From Acidobacteriota bacterium (GTDB lineage: Bacteria > Acidobacteriota > Thermoanaerobaculia > Thermoanaerobaculales > Thermoanaerobaculaceae), in contig PMLC01000065.1 in the NCBI GenBank assembly GCA_003158745.1, forward strand, positions 1,657-64,266: a DNA stretch of 62,610 nucleotides, read 5' to 3'. The stretch's first letter is position 1, and every line of letters starts with the position of its first letter. Shown piece by piece: positions 26,323-35,122 of the stretch. Below the pieces are notes generated by a model. The model ran no database searches. It was not told the origin of the DNA and was given only the letters and a program-made list of their open reading frames with translations. Made by a program: the position numbers and the translations under genes.

Positions 26323-27573
26323 TCAGGACCAGCCGCCATCAGCTGGAGCAGAAGCAATTCTCTCCAGCTCCTCGTCCGAGAGTGTGTGATCGGATCCCTT
26401 TGCGGCCGAGAGCATGCGGCTCAGTACCGCACGGTCTTCGGCGCGGCCATGGCTGGCGAGCCACGCCCTCACATTCGACGAACCTGACATGGGTCCGATC
26501 TCGATCTCCTGCCTCCGTCCGACCCACCGCGCCGGCACCGCCGAGTAGATCAGGTCGACGAGTTCCTCGTCGCCGGTGAGTCCGGCCTTGATGATTGCCG
26601 AGGCGTGCACGCCCGTCGTCGTCCGGAAGGCGTCACGCCCGACCACCGGAGCGCCCGGGGGGATCGGGACACCCACCATCCGGCTGGCGTGTTCCGTGTA
26701 CTCCGTCAGGCGCAGGAGGTCGGGCGTCGCCCACCCGAGGAGACGCGCGTTCACCAGGAGCTGCTCCATCGGCGGGTTCCCCACCCGCTCGCCGACGCCG
26801 AGCGCCGTCGCGTGGAGGCGGTCCGCTCCGCCCCAGGCAGCGGCGAGCGCGTTGGCGACTGCGAGCCCCCTGTCGTTGTGCCCGTGCCAGTCGAGGCCGA
26901 CGCCGCCTGCACCGAGTTCCGCCAACGCCTGCCTCACGAACTTCGCCACCCGATACGCTCCGACCGGCGTTGCCTGCCCCGCGGTGTCGGCGATGCAGAT
27001 CCGGGTCGCACCTGCGCCCACCGCCGCCGCGAATAGCCGCCGGAGATCGTCCGGCTGGGAGCGGGTGGCGTCCTCGGCCACAAAGGTCACCGGCGCACCG
27101 TTCTTCACCCCGAACGCGACCCACCGCTCCGCGCGCTCCGCAAGCTCGTCGAGCGACCAGCCTTCAACGTGACACCGTATCGGAGATGACGCCAAAAAGA
27201 GCGCGATCTCGACCGGTCTGCCCAACCGCTGTGAGATCTCGAGGACCGCCCTGATGTCGTCGGCGGTGGCCCGGGCCGCGCAGTTGGGCTCGATCGGGAG
27301 GCCGGCGCCCGCAATACCCGCGCAGAGGGCCTCGGCGTCGCGCGCTGCCGCGGCGCCCGCCCCGGGAAGACCGACGTCCGCAGAAGTGACGCCTACGGCG
27401 GCGGCGAGTTCGAGCATCGCGAGCTTCTCCTCGACAGCCGGGTGCCTGGCCGAAGGGCTCTGGAGCCCGTCCCTCAATGTCTCGTCGTCAAATGCCACGT
27501 TGCCGGGGAACGGCAGAGCCGCGGACTCCGTGCTGTTCCAGTCGAATACCAGCGTCTCGAGCAAACCGTTCAT
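26323..27573 (-). CDS. DRE-TIM metallolyase of the isopropylmalate/homocitrate synthase group
   Basis: The 416-residue enzyme has the family signature DDETLRDGLQSPS near residue 30 and the metal-binding HGHNDRGLAVAN near residue 230, plus GVGERVGNPPMEQLL and TTTGVHASAI. These enzymes condense acetyl-CoA with an alpha-keto acid. It lacks the C-terminal leucine-binding regulatory domain of classical LeuA, so isopropylmalate synthase without feedback control, citramalate or homocitrate synthase, or Re-type citrate synthase are all possible. It lies 108 bases upstream of sucC on the same strand and no other leucine gene is near. The start is ATG 27573; an upstream in-frame start is less likely. 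Confidence 0.75.
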   Translation of the reverse strand: MNGLLETLVFDWNSTESAALPFPGNVAFDDETLRDGLQSPSARHPAVEEKLAMLELAAAVGVTSADVGLPGAGAAAARDAEALCAGIAGAGLPIEPNCAARATADDIRAVLEISQRLGRPVEIALFLASSPIRCHVEGWSLDELAERAERWVAFGVKNGAPVTFVAEDATRSQPDDLRRLFAAAVGAGATRICIADTAGQATPVGAYRVAKFVRQALAELGAGGVGLDWHGHNDRGLAVANALAAAWGGADRLHATALGVGERVGNPPMEQLLVNARLLGWATPDLLRLTEYTEHASRMVGVPIPPGAPVVGRDAFRTTTGVHASAIIKAGLTGDEELVDLIYSAVPARWVGRRQEIEIGPMSGSSNVRAWLASHGRAEDRAVLSRMLSAAKGSDHTLSDEELERIASAPADGGWS

Positions 27574-27715
27574 ACGGGTTCCATCATCGCTCAACTCACG
27601 CAACTCTCAAGGTCCGCTTCGCCGGCAGCCCGAAGCGATGTAGGGGCAGTGGCAGCCGCCGGACGCGTGCGACCGATCGGGGGGCGAGGGATGGTACGAA
27701 AGGACCAGTGAGTCC

Positions 27716-28498
27716 TCACCGCCCGGTGAAATGCGCTGGGCGCTTCTCCAGAAAGGCCGACGTGCCTTCGCGCATGTCCTCGCTCGTGAAGCACAGCCCG
27801 AAGAGCGCCGCCTCCATCTCCAGCGCATCGTCAAGCGGCAGCCCGAGCCCAACGCGGATGGCCGTGAGGCAGCGAGACACAGCCAAGGGCGACACGGCGG
27901 CGATTTCCCCGGCCAGCCGCTGAGCGGCAGACCTGAGCTCCGCAGGCTCGACGACACGGTTCACCAGTCCCCATGCGAGCGCTGTTGCCGCGTCGGTCAT
28001 TCCACCGGTCAGAAGCAGCTCGAGAGCCCTCCCCTGGCCGACAAGCCGTGCGAGGCGCTGGGTGCCGCCGTAACCCGGTATGAGTCCGAGCTTGGCCTCG
28101 GGCTGACCGAAGCGGGCCGCGGACGAGGCCAGGCGGATGTGGCAGGCAAGCGCCAGCTCGCAGCCCCCACCGAGCGCGAAGCCGTTCACGGCAGCAATCA
28201 CCGGCTTGGACAACGCTGCGATACCGCCGAAAACCGCCTGGCCGGCTCGCGCCAGCTCCTCCGCGTCACCAGAACTCAGCCCGACGAACTCGGCTATGTC
28301 GGCCCCGGCAGCAAAGGCCTTTTCGCCCTGCCCCGTGATGACGACAACTCGAACCCCCGCATCCTCGTCGGCGGCGGCGACGGCGGTTGCAAGCTCCGCG
28401 AGAAGAGCCCGGTTCAAAGCGTTCAGCCTGGCCGGCCGGTTGAGGATGATCCAACGCGCGCCGTCCTTGTCTTCGATCAGCAAGTTCTCGTAGGTCAT
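27716..28498 (-). CDS. Enoyl-CoA hydratase/isomerase family protein
   Basis: The 260-residue crotonase-fold enzyme has the oxyanion-hole segment KAFAAGADIAEF, the signature PVIAAVNGFALGGGCELALAC with one catalytic Glu, and PEAKLGLIPGYGGTQRL with the second. Both glutamates of true hydratases are present, so it probably hydrates trans-2-enoyl-CoA in beta-oxidation. GGGGAG abuts a first ATG at 28504 and lies six to seven bases before the second ATG at 28498, so I chose the second (protein start MTYENLLIEDKDG). It complements the acyl-CoA dehydrogenase at 1100 functionally. Confidence 0.88.
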   Translation of the reverse strand: MTYENLLIEDKDGARWIILNRPARLNALNRALLAELATAVAAADEDAGVRVVVITGQGEKAFAAGADIAEFVGLSSGDAEELARAGQAVFGGIAALSKPVIAAVNGFALGGGCELALACHIRLASSAARFGQPEAKLGLIPGYGGTQRLARLVGQGRALELLLTGGMTDAATALAWGLVNRVVEPAELRSAAQRLAGEIAAVSPLAVSRCLTAIRVGLGLPLDDALEMEAALFGLCFTSEDMREGTSAFLEKRPAHFTGR

Positions 28499-28645
28499 GG
28501 TCATCTCCCCTTGCCGGACCCAGAGCCTATCATTTGTCGAACACTGATTGTGCCCGACCGAGACCGCGAAGGACAGAGGCGATCCCTTCACCCGTCGCTC
28601 CGGGCGGCGCTACCCAGGATCGCAAACCTCGACCGCGGAGTTCCG

Positions 28646-28651
28646 TATACT
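28646..28651 (+). promoter_or_regulatory. -10 box TATACT of a probable leaderless mRNA
   Basis: TATACT is followed by TTCCTC and the GTG at 28658. There is no ribosome-binding site and no convincing -35 element. Confidence 0.5.
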
Positions 28652-28657
28652 TTCCTC

Positions 28658-29785
28658 GTGAAATCACACGGAGCGGTCGTGGTGCTCGCGTTGTCGGCCG
28701 TAGGCTGTGCCAGCACCAAAGAGAGCTACGTCTACCTCTCCCCCGAGAGGTGGACCCAGGAAATGGTCAAGCGCGGCGTCGACGTGCGTGAGGTCCCAAA
28801 CCCGCTGGCGGTCAACGACGAGATCCGGAAGAGGGCGGACAGCTTCGCCGGCGTTGGCACACCACCGGAACGCCTTCAGCGTCTCCAGAGCGCCCTGTTC
28901 AAGGAAGAGACGTTCCCCTTCCGATACGAGCATCGCGAGACCTTCACGGCGATCGAAGCGTTCGCCCGACGTGAGGGCAACTGCCTCTCTTTCACGAACC
29001 TCTTCGTCGCTATGGGCCGGTCGCTCAATCTCCCCGTGACCACTGCCCTGGTCAAGCGCGCCCAGGCCAGCGAGAAGGACGGCGACCTTATCATCGTGAA
29101 CAATCATGTGGTGGCTGCTCTGCAGTACGCAACCGACTGGCAGTACTTCGACTTCGATCGGCGCCAGCACGAACGGCCGATGGCGGTCCAGCCGCTGGAC
29201 GACCTCTGGATCACAGCCCTCTACCTCAACAACCGGGGCGCGGACGAGCTCCGCATCGGTCACCCCGACATTGCGCTCCGTTTCTTCGGATACGCGACCA
29301 GGCTGGCACCGACATTTGCGCCGACCTGGGGGAACGTGGGTGTTGCGCTGCGTCGTCTCGGAGAAACTCAGGGCGCGCTTGGTGCCTACTCCCATGCATT
29401 GACCATCTCGGCCGACGATCCGACGATCCTCGGGAACCTCGCGTCGCTCTACCGCTCCCTAGGCAAGGAAAAGGAAGCCGAAACGGCTCTCCGGGCCATC
29501 AAGGTCGGGAATGCCACCCCTCACACGCTGATCGTGCGCGGGGACCTTGAGCTTGCCCGGGGACGCATGAGCGCCGCGATTCGCCTCTATAAACGAGCCA
29601 GCTACCTCGGGCCGAGATTCGCGGATCCCTGGGTGGCTCTAGCTCGGGTGGAGATGGCCCGGTCTAGACCCGACCGCGCCAGGAACGACCTCAAGCGGGC
29701 GCTGAAGCTCGAACCGGACAATGGGGATGCGATCCTCTTGGAGAACCAGCTCGCCGGGCAACCCGTGCCAGCCAGCCCGCACTGA
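28658..29785 (+). CDS. Lipoprotein with transglutaminase-like and TPR regions
   Basis: The 375-residue product begins with a lipoprotein signal, VVVLALSAVGCAS, so Cys18 is the likely acylated residue. A region around EGNCLSFTNLFVAMGRSLNLPV resembles a transglutaminase-like (papain-fold) core with its cysteine; the histidine may be that in NNHVVAALQY. The second half carries TPR units such as GHPDIALRFFGYATRLAPTFA, GETQGALGAYSHALTISADD and ARGRMSAAIRLYKRASYLGP. It is probably anchored in the outer membrane. The GTG at 28658 is six bases after TATACT, so the mRNA may be leaderless. The gene runs ahead of a SpoIIE-type phosphatase. Confidence 0.75.
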   Translation: MKSHGAVVVLALSAVGCASTKESYVYLSPERWTQEMVKRGVDVREVPNPLAVNDEIRKRADSFAGVGTPPERLQRLQSALFKEETFPFRYEHRETFTAIEAFARREGNCLSFTNLFVAMGRSLNLPVTTALVKRAQASEKDGDLIIVNNHVVAALQYATDWQYFDFDRRQHERPMAVQPLDDLWITALYLNNRGADELRIGHPDIALRFFGYATRLAPTFAPTWGNVGVALRRLGETQGALGAYSHALTISADDPTILGNLASLYRSLGKEKEAETALRAIKVGNATPHTLIVRGDLELARGRMSAAIRLYKRASYLGPRFADPWVALARVEMARSRPDRARNDLKRALKLEPDNGDAILLENQLAGQPVPASPH

Positions 29786-29881
29786 CATTCGAAAGCAACA
29801 GAGCAAAGTGGTAAGCTCTCCCGGCCGGTCCCGGGGCAGTATTGTGCCGCGGACCCATGAGAACCATGTGAGGAAAACACG

Positions 29882-31138
29882 ATGAGCCGCCGCAAGCGTC
29901 AGGTGCAGGCCTCTGCCAGCGCGCCGAAATCGCTGTTCCGCAGGGTCGAGCGCACCCTCGATGCAATCGAGCACGCCGGTGACATCCTGGGGACGATTCG
30001 CAATGTTACAAGCTACATGACTGTGAACTTCCGCGATGATCTCGGAATCCTCGGAGGACGTATTTACCGCCTCGAGGGCAACGAGTACGAGCTCGTTCAG
30101 GTGTTCGGCACGGCCGATCAGGCTCCCCTCGGGACCCACGTCCCACGCGACTACGCGGCCATCGAGGCGGTGCTCGAGTCGGGCCTCGTCGTGATGCCCC
30201 GCAACGCGCCCGAGTTGGACCCCGCACTCGAGGCTCAGCTCGGGACTCATGAGCGCTTTGCCGCCATCGCGGTTGCGGACGGCGACTACCTTATCTCTTT
30301 CGATGTGGACCCGGCGCGCGGATCGACTGAGGACCTCCAGTCATCGCTCAACATCGTGCGTCTCGCCGTCAACCAGAAGCTGCGCCAGGAGCGCTTCGAG
30401 TCGATCCTGCAGGACGCGCGCCTGATTCAAAGTTCGATCCTGCCGAAACGCACCCCTCGCTACGGGGACTTCGATATCGCAGGCGACTCGCGCCCAGCCG
30501 AGACGGTCGGCGGTGACTTCTTCGACTATATCCGGGTGACCCCTGAGATCTTCGATCTCGCGATCGCGGACGCATCCGGTCACGGCCTTCCCGCCGCCCT
30601 GCAGGTCCGAGACGTATACATGGGCCTCCGAATGGGTCTGACTCGCGACTTCAAGTTAACGCGGACCGTCGAAAGGCTCAACGCGATCATCAACCGATCG
30701 CAACTTGCTTCGAAGTTCGTCTCCCTCTTCCTCGCAGAGCTCGAGACCACCGGCAACCTGATCTACGTGAACGCCGGTCACGTGCTTCCGTTCATCATCC
30801 ATCGGCGGGGGGACGTCGAGTACCTCCGCGAAGGCGGCATGGTCCTCGGCCCTTCGCCGAACGCCACGTACCTCCGCGGCTTCGCGCAGCTCCTGCCGGA
30901 CGACATCCTCGTGCTCTACACCGACGGAATCACTGAGTGTCACCACCACCGCACGGACGAGGAGTTCGGCGTCGCACGCCTCCTACGGCTTGTGTCCCGG
31001 CACGCGGACCGCCCGGCAAGCGAAATCGTGCAGACGGTTTTTCAGGCCGTCTCGCGCTACGCCGCGACCTCCATTCCGGAAGACGACCAGACCCTGGTCA
31101 TCGTAAAGCGGCCTTCGTCAGACACCACGACCGCTTAG
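29882..31138 (+). CDS. PP2C-type (SpoIIE/RsbU) serine phosphatase with N-terminal sensor domain
   Basis: The 418-residue protein has an N-terminal region of about 170 residues that resembles a GAF-type sensor (GRIYRLEGNEYELVQVFG and IAVADGDYLISFDVDP). A linker helix LQDARLIQSSILP leads to the phosphatase domain with VGGDFFDY, DASGHGLPAAL, VNAGHVLPF, LYTDGITE and EDDQTLVIVK, which supply the metal-binding aspartates. Members dephosphorylate anti-anti-sigma factors in partner-switching pathways. No STAS or anti-sigma kinase gene is in the window, so the target is elsewhere. The ATG at 29882 follows GAGGAAAACACG. Confidence 0.85.
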   Translation: MSRRKRQVQASASAPKSLFRRVERTLDAIEHAGDILGTIRNVTSYMTVNFRDDLGILGGRIYRLEGNEYELVQVFGTADQAPLGTHVPRDYAAIEAVLESGLVVMPRNAPELDPALEAQLGTHERFAAIAVADGDYLISFDVDPARGSTEDLQSSLNIVRLAVNQKLRQERFESILQDARLIQSSILPKRTPRYGDFDIAGDSRPAETVGGDFFDYIRVTPEIFDLAIADASGHGLPAALQVRDVYMGLRMGLTRDFKLTRTVERLNAIINRSQLASKFVSLFLAELETTGNLIYVNAGHVLPFIIHRRGDVEYLREGGMVLGPSPNATYLRGFAQLLPDDILVLYTDGITECHHHRTDEEFGVARLLRLVSRHADRPASEIVQTVFQAVSRYAATSIPEDDQTLVIVKRPSSDTTTA

Positions 31139-31231
31139 CCTGGACCATTCATGAGGGCTCTGCTGCGAACGCGGATCTGGAGGGCCCGGCAGGCGTAGTC
31201 GGGATTCGGAGCCTGCAACGGATCGCAGAGC

Positions 31232-31237
31232 TATACT
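31232..31237 (+). promoter_or_regulatory. -10 box TATACT of a probable leaderless mRNA
   Basis: TATACT is followed by seven bases and the ATG at 31245, with no ribosome-binding site between. Confidence 0.5.
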
Positions 31238-31244
31238 CCCGGCC

Positions 31245-31949
31245 ATGACACCGTTCTCAGCGACCAACTTCTTTACTCTCGCGGACTTCGATCACGCCGC
31301 CCTGTTTGATCCCGAGCGCCCGGTCTGGGAGGCGCTGGGTCAGGCCCTCGACGCCTACATCGCCGCCTGGGACCGGTGGGAGGTGCTGACACCGCTGAGC
31401 GAGAGCGTCCACGTCCTCGGAGGGCCGTTGTTCATCGGCGCGGAGTGCCGGATCGAGCCGGGCGCGGTGCTGCGAGGGCCGCTGATCGTAGGGAACGGGT
31501 GCGAGATCCGCACAGGAGCGTACGTCCGCGGTCGTGTGGTGATGGGAAAGGGCTGCGTCGTCGGTGCCCACTCCGAGGTCAAGACCGCCATCTTCCTGAA
31601 CGGCGCTCACGCGCCGCATCAGAACTACGTCGGTGACAGCATCCTGGGCTGCGACGTCAACCTCGGGGCGGGGACCATCCTCTCGAACGTCAAGAACGTA
31701 GGGCGTGAAGTTACTTTCCGCCACCAGGAGCAGCTGATCTCTACCGGCCTCCGCAAGTTCGGCGCGGTCCTCGGCGACGGGTGCAGGACCGGCTGCAATA
31801 CGGTCCTCAACCCCGGAGTCCTGATGGGCCCCGGGTGCGTCACCTACCCCGGCGTCTGTCTCCGCTCGGGGCATTACCCGGCGGGCACTCTGGTTAAACT
31901 CCGGCAGTCGCAGCAGCAGGTGGTGCTCGACCGTCTGCTCGCGCGGTGA
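31245..31949 (+). CDS. Left-handed beta-helix (hexapeptide) acyl- or nucleotidyl-transferase-like protein
   Basis: The 234-residue protein starts with a helical segment (PVWEALGQALDAYIAAWDRWE). At least six hexapeptide-repeat coils follow, for example LFIGAECRIEPGAVLRGPL, IVGNGCEIRTGAYVRG and RVVMGKGCVVGAHSEVK. The loop GAHAPHQNYVGDSILGCDVNLGAGT resembles the acetyl-CoA site of GlmU-type acetyltransferases and sugar-nucleotidyl transferases, but there is no nucleotidyltransferase domain. It may acetylate an amino sugar for envelope synthesis; this is inference from the fold. TATACT seven bases before ATG 31245 suggests leaderless transcription. Confidence 0.7.
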   Translation: MTPFSATNFFTLADFDHAALFDPERPVWEALGQALDAYIAAWDRWEVLTPLSESVHVLGGPLFIGAECRIEPGAVLRGPLIVGNGCEIRTGAYVRGRVVMGKGCVVGAHSEVKTAIFLNGAHAPHQNYVGDSILGCDVNLGAGTILSNVKNVGREVTFRHQEQLISTGLRKFGAVLGDGCRTGCNTVLNPGVLMGPGCVTYPGVCLRSGHYPAGTLVKLRQSQQQVVLDRLLAR

Positions 31950-31997
31950 TGGCACGGTAGTTGCAGCCGGAATCAGCGAGGTTTCGGGAGGTCGACC

Positions 31998-34064
31998 ATG
32001 AGATGCGCTCTTTCGGCACCCACCGCGGTCCTGGCCGGGTTGTTGCTGGCTCCGGTGGCCTTTGCCGGGGACGACATGACCTCGCTGAGCTACATCTCCT
32101 ACCTCGAGCGGTACGCCACGGTGCGCCCGGCGCACGCCGAAGACACCCTCGATGTCGTCGTCAACATGCCCGTCCTCGCGGGTGACCGCCTGGACACCGC
32201 TCGCGGCGCCCGCGTGGAGGTGCAGCTGGCGGACGGAAGCACCCTGTGGCTCGACGGGTTCACCACGGTCGACTTCGATGCCATCGCCCTCTCGCGCGAC
32301 GACACCTCTCCCCGTACGGCTCTCTATCTGGCTGACGGAACGGCGGCCATCGAGATCCCCACCACGGCGGCGGGCGATGGCTCTCTGCGTTTCGACAGTC
32401 CGGCCGGCGCGATCTTCCTCAACCGACCCGGCCTGTACCGCATGGAGCTTCGCGGCAGCGAGATCCGGGTCCAGGCGCACAGCGGTTTTGCCGAGCTCCC
32501 GGCCGGCGTGGGCTCGGAGATCCTGCGGAGCGGTGAGGAAGCCGTTGTCGGCCAGCAGGAAGGCGGCCTCCAGCGGGCCTCGATATCCGACGGCAGCGAC
32601 GATTTCTGGAACTGGGTGCAGGAGCGCCGTCACGTTCCGAGCGGTACTACGGCCCAGTACGTCGGCTCGCGGGACGCCAACCGGGCCGGGGTGCTCGATG
32701 CCTACGGCGACTGGGTCTACGTCCCAACCTTCTCAAGCTGGATGTGGCAGCCCAGGGTCAATAACGACTGGGTGCCCTACTCCCACGGCCGCTGGTACTG
32801 GACGCCGGTCGGCTGGTCGTGGATCTCGTACGAACCCTGGGGATGGTACCCGTTCCACTACGGTTCGTGGTACTTGGACGAGAGCTTCGGATGGGTCTGG
32901 GGTTTCGACTCCGTTTGGGGCCCCGCCTGGGTGGACTGGCTCTATTCCCCCGGTTACGTCGGATGGTGCCCCCGCGGCTACTACGACTGGTGGTACTACC
33001 ACAATTGCAGTCAGTGCTGGGGCGAGGGTTGGCGCTATCCGCGGCGCTGGAGCGAGGTGAGCTTCAACTTCTCCGGACGCGTGCGGCTGGGCCAGATCGA
33101 TCCGCGACCGTGGACTGTGGTGCCGAGCGGCCATTTCTCGTCACTGCACATCGATCGTGTGCGCCTTGACTCGCAGCGTTTCCTCCATGAAGGAGAGACA
33201 GGGCGTGAGGGGTTCGTGCGCTCCGGGCCGCTCATCACGTCTTTCCCCGGGCGCTCACCGGGCGACGGCGCAGTCGAGTCGTTCTTCAGGCAGGGACCAT
33301 CGACCCGCGAGATCCCGGATCTGTCATCGGTCATGGGCCGCGAGCCTATGACCGGAATGCGATCGGCCACGGGCTCGCCAAACCTCCGCCTCACCAGCAC
33401 CACGGAGGTCACGAGGGGTGTTCGCTCCGCAACCGAAGTCACGAGGCTGACTTCGTCCGGCGGCAGTGGCGTCGGTCGCTCACCAGGCCGGGACTTCCCG
33501 GGACGGGTCAGCACCGGCACCGTGCCCGGCTCCGGCAGGAATCAGACGGAAGTGCGGCGTGGGCCCACCACCGTCGAGAGAGGCTCGAATCCTCCGGTCG
33601 TGAGGCGAGAGGTCGTTCACCGGGACAGCCCCCCGGCCACCTCACGCGATACCGGCCAGTCGACCCGATCGCAGGGGACGGGTCCCAACAGCAGTGGTCC
33701 GCGGACGGTTGACCAGCCGAAGTCGTCTCCGCCTGAGCGCCCGCACAGCAACTTCTCGAGCCGGGTGGGAGATTCGAGCCACTCGCTGTACAACAGAAAT
33801 CTCGGCCGTTCGCGCGAGAGCTGGGGTTCGATGACGACGCGCCGCGACATCGGGGGGCCGGTGGCCCACAGGTCGTATGTGGCCGAGCCCCGAGTCTCGG
33901 GCCCCTCGGTCGTGTCCTCCCGCTCGTTCGTACGCTCTTCTTCGGCCGAACGGGCCCAGGTGCACAGCGTTCCGGTCCGAACCACGACCTCTCACGTCGG
34001 CTCTCACTCCGGTTCGACCTCTCACAGCTCCAGCAGCGGCTCGAGCCATAGCCACCGACCGTAG
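31998..34064 (+). CDS. Exported FecR-domain protein with a Trp-rich middle and Ser/Arg-rich tail
   Basis: After a signal peptide (ending PVAFAGDD) the 688-residue protein has a FecR-like beta domain at about residues 55-190 (VVVNMPVLAGDRLDTARG, VQLADGSTLWLDGFTTVDF). A stretch of about 130 residues extraordinarily rich in Trp, Tyr and Gly follows (WVYVPTFSSWMWQPRV, GRWYWTPVGWSWISYEPW, SWYLDESFGWVWGF), like the DUF6600-type repeat region. The last ~300 residues are low-complexity Ser, Arg, Thr and Pro, ending in Ser/His. GGGAGG before ATG 31998 is a good ribosome-binding site. It is probably periplasmic or surface-exposed. The function is unknown; the FecR part senses or binds in other proteins. 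Confidence 0.75.
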   Translation: MRCALSAPTAVLAGLLLAPVAFAGDDMTSLSYISYLERYATVRPAHAEDTLDVVVNMPVLAGDRLDTARGARVEVQLADGSTLWLDGFTTVDFDAIALSRDDTSPRTALYLADGTAAIEIPTTAAGDGSLRFDSPAGAIFLNRPGLYRMELRGSEIRVQAHSGFAELPAGVGSEILRSGEEAVVGQQEGGLQRASISDGSDDFWNWVQERRHVPSGTTAQYVGSRDANRAGVLDAYGDWVYVPTFSSWMWQPRVNNDWVPYSHGRWYWTPVGWSWISYEPWGWYPFHYGSWYLDESFGWVWGFDSVWGPAWVDWLYSPGYVGWCPRGYYDWWYYHNCSQCWGEGWRYPRRWSEVSFNFSGRVRLGQIDPRPWTVVPSGHFSSLHIDRVRLDSQRFLHEGETGREGFVRSGPLITSFPGRSPGDGAVESFFRQGPSTREIPDLSSVMGREPMTGMRSATGSPNLRLTSTTEVTRGVRSATEVTRLTSSGGSGVGRSPGRDFPGRVSTGTVPGSGRNQTEVRRGPTTVERGSNPPVVRREVVHRDSPPATSRDTGQSTRSQGTGPNSSGPRTVDQPKSSPPERPHSNFSSRVGDSSHSLYNRNLGRSRESWGSMTTRRDIGGPVAHRSYVAEPRVSGPSVVSSRSFVRSSSAERAQVHSVPVRTTTSHVGSHSGSTSHSSSSGSSHSHRP

Positions 34065-34085
34065 CAGTCGGGCACCGCGCGCGAT

Positions 34086-34091
34086 TACAAT
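34086..34091 (+). promoter_or_regulatory. -10 box TACAAT of a probable leaderless mRNA
   Basis: TACAAT is followed by CCTGAC and the GTG at 34098. There is no ribosome-binding site. Confidence 0.5.
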
Positions 34092-34097
34092 CCTGAC

Positions 34098-34964
34098 GTG
34101 CTGACGCGCGCCAAACGGCAAGATCACTGCAGCCGTGACAGGCACCGCCCTTTTGTTTGGCCGATGGCCTTGGTCGTGGTCGGGTTGTGGTCGTGCCACG
34201 CGTTGCCCGGCCAGCTGCCCGCTCCGGCTGCAGCGCCCGACTGGGCCTCCGCTCTCCCTGCAACCCACGAGGCTCTCTCTGCCGCGCTCGCAGCCTTGTC
34301 CGCAGGGGGGCAATCCCAGGCGTCGAGCCTAGCCCGCGGCGGCGCGCTTCGGGGCTACCTCGCCGATCTGGCCCAGCGCGGACCGCTGTCCCACCCCGAG
34401 CTGTTTCCCACGGACGAATCTGTGCTGGCGTATCTCGTTGATGCCCACGTGGCGTGGGCGTTTGCACTCGGTCAGGCCAGCCGGTTCTCGAAGCTTGGTG
34501 TGGACGGTCTGAGGGAGGAGCCGATCACGATCGACGGACGGATCAGCTGCCTGCGCGCGCTGATGGAGGAGCTTGCCTGGCGGGCGCCGTGGGAGCCTCG
34601 TCTCGCGCTTTTCCTCAACGCCGGTTGGCGTGGCGGACCACCACTCCCCACGAGTGCGGTCGAGGGCCGGTCCCTCGACTGGCAGCTGACGCTCCAGGCG
34701 GAACGCTGCGGGAGGTCGAGCGGCTTCTGGACGCTCGACGCCCCGGGAAAGCGTCTTGGAGTGTCCGCCTACACGGAGCTGATGTGGGGATTACCGAACA
34801 GCCAGCCGGCCCGGGCGCGGCGCCTCCTCGATCTTGTTCCTCCGCCTGACGCCCTGAGGGAAGCGGTCATCGCAGCGTGCGGTGCCTCGCTCCAGCACTG
34901 CGTCGTGGTTCCGACGCCGTTGGATACCAGCCGGCTGTTTACGCCTCCCGGGGTACGTCGTTAG
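34098..34964 (+). CDS. Exported protein of unknown function, distantly DUF547-like
   Basis: The 288-residue product has a hydrophobic N-terminal segment (FVWPMALVVVGLWSCHALPG) that could be a signal peptide or a lipoprotein signal at the Cys. The order YLVDAHVAWAFALG, EEPITIDGRISCLRALMEEL, WEPRLALFLNAGWRGGPPLP and SLDWQLTLQAERCG loosely follows DUF547 proteins, but the usual cysteine of their GCPPL motif is missing (GGPPL here). So even if related it is probably divergent in activity. It starts at GTG 34098, six bases after TACAAT. Treat it as hypothetical. Confidence 0.5.
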   Translation: MLTRAKRQDHCSRDRHRPFVWPMALVVVGLWSCHALPGQLPAPAAAPDWASALPATHEALSAALAALSAGGQSQASSLARGGALRGYLADLAQRGPLSHPELFPTDESVLAYLVDAHVAWAFALGQASRFSKLGVDGLREEPITIDGRISCLRALMEELAWRAPWEPRLALFLNAGWRGGPPLPTSAVEGRSLDWQLTLQAERCGRSSGFWTLDAPGKRLGVSAYTELMWGLPNSQPARARRLLDLVPPPDALREAVIAACGASLQHCVVVPTPLDTSRLFTPPGVRR

Positions 34965-35110
34965 CAAGAGCAAACCCGGAGTCAGCCGGCAGCAGTCTCC
35001 GACGAACTCATGTGCGAGATGGGATTCAAGCCGCTGTCACGGGCATCGAGTGCGGTCTGATCGGTTCGAGCCTTCCCGACCAGGGACAGGAGTGCCACGA
35101 GGCCCACGGG

Positions 35111-35116
35111 TATACT
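35111..35116 (+). promoter_or_regulatory. -10 box TATACT of a probable leaderless mRNA
   Basis: TATACT is followed by CGGCGC and the GTG at 35123, with no ribosome-binding site. It also fixes the aminotransferase start. Confidence 0.5.
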
Positions 35117-35122
35117 CGGCGC

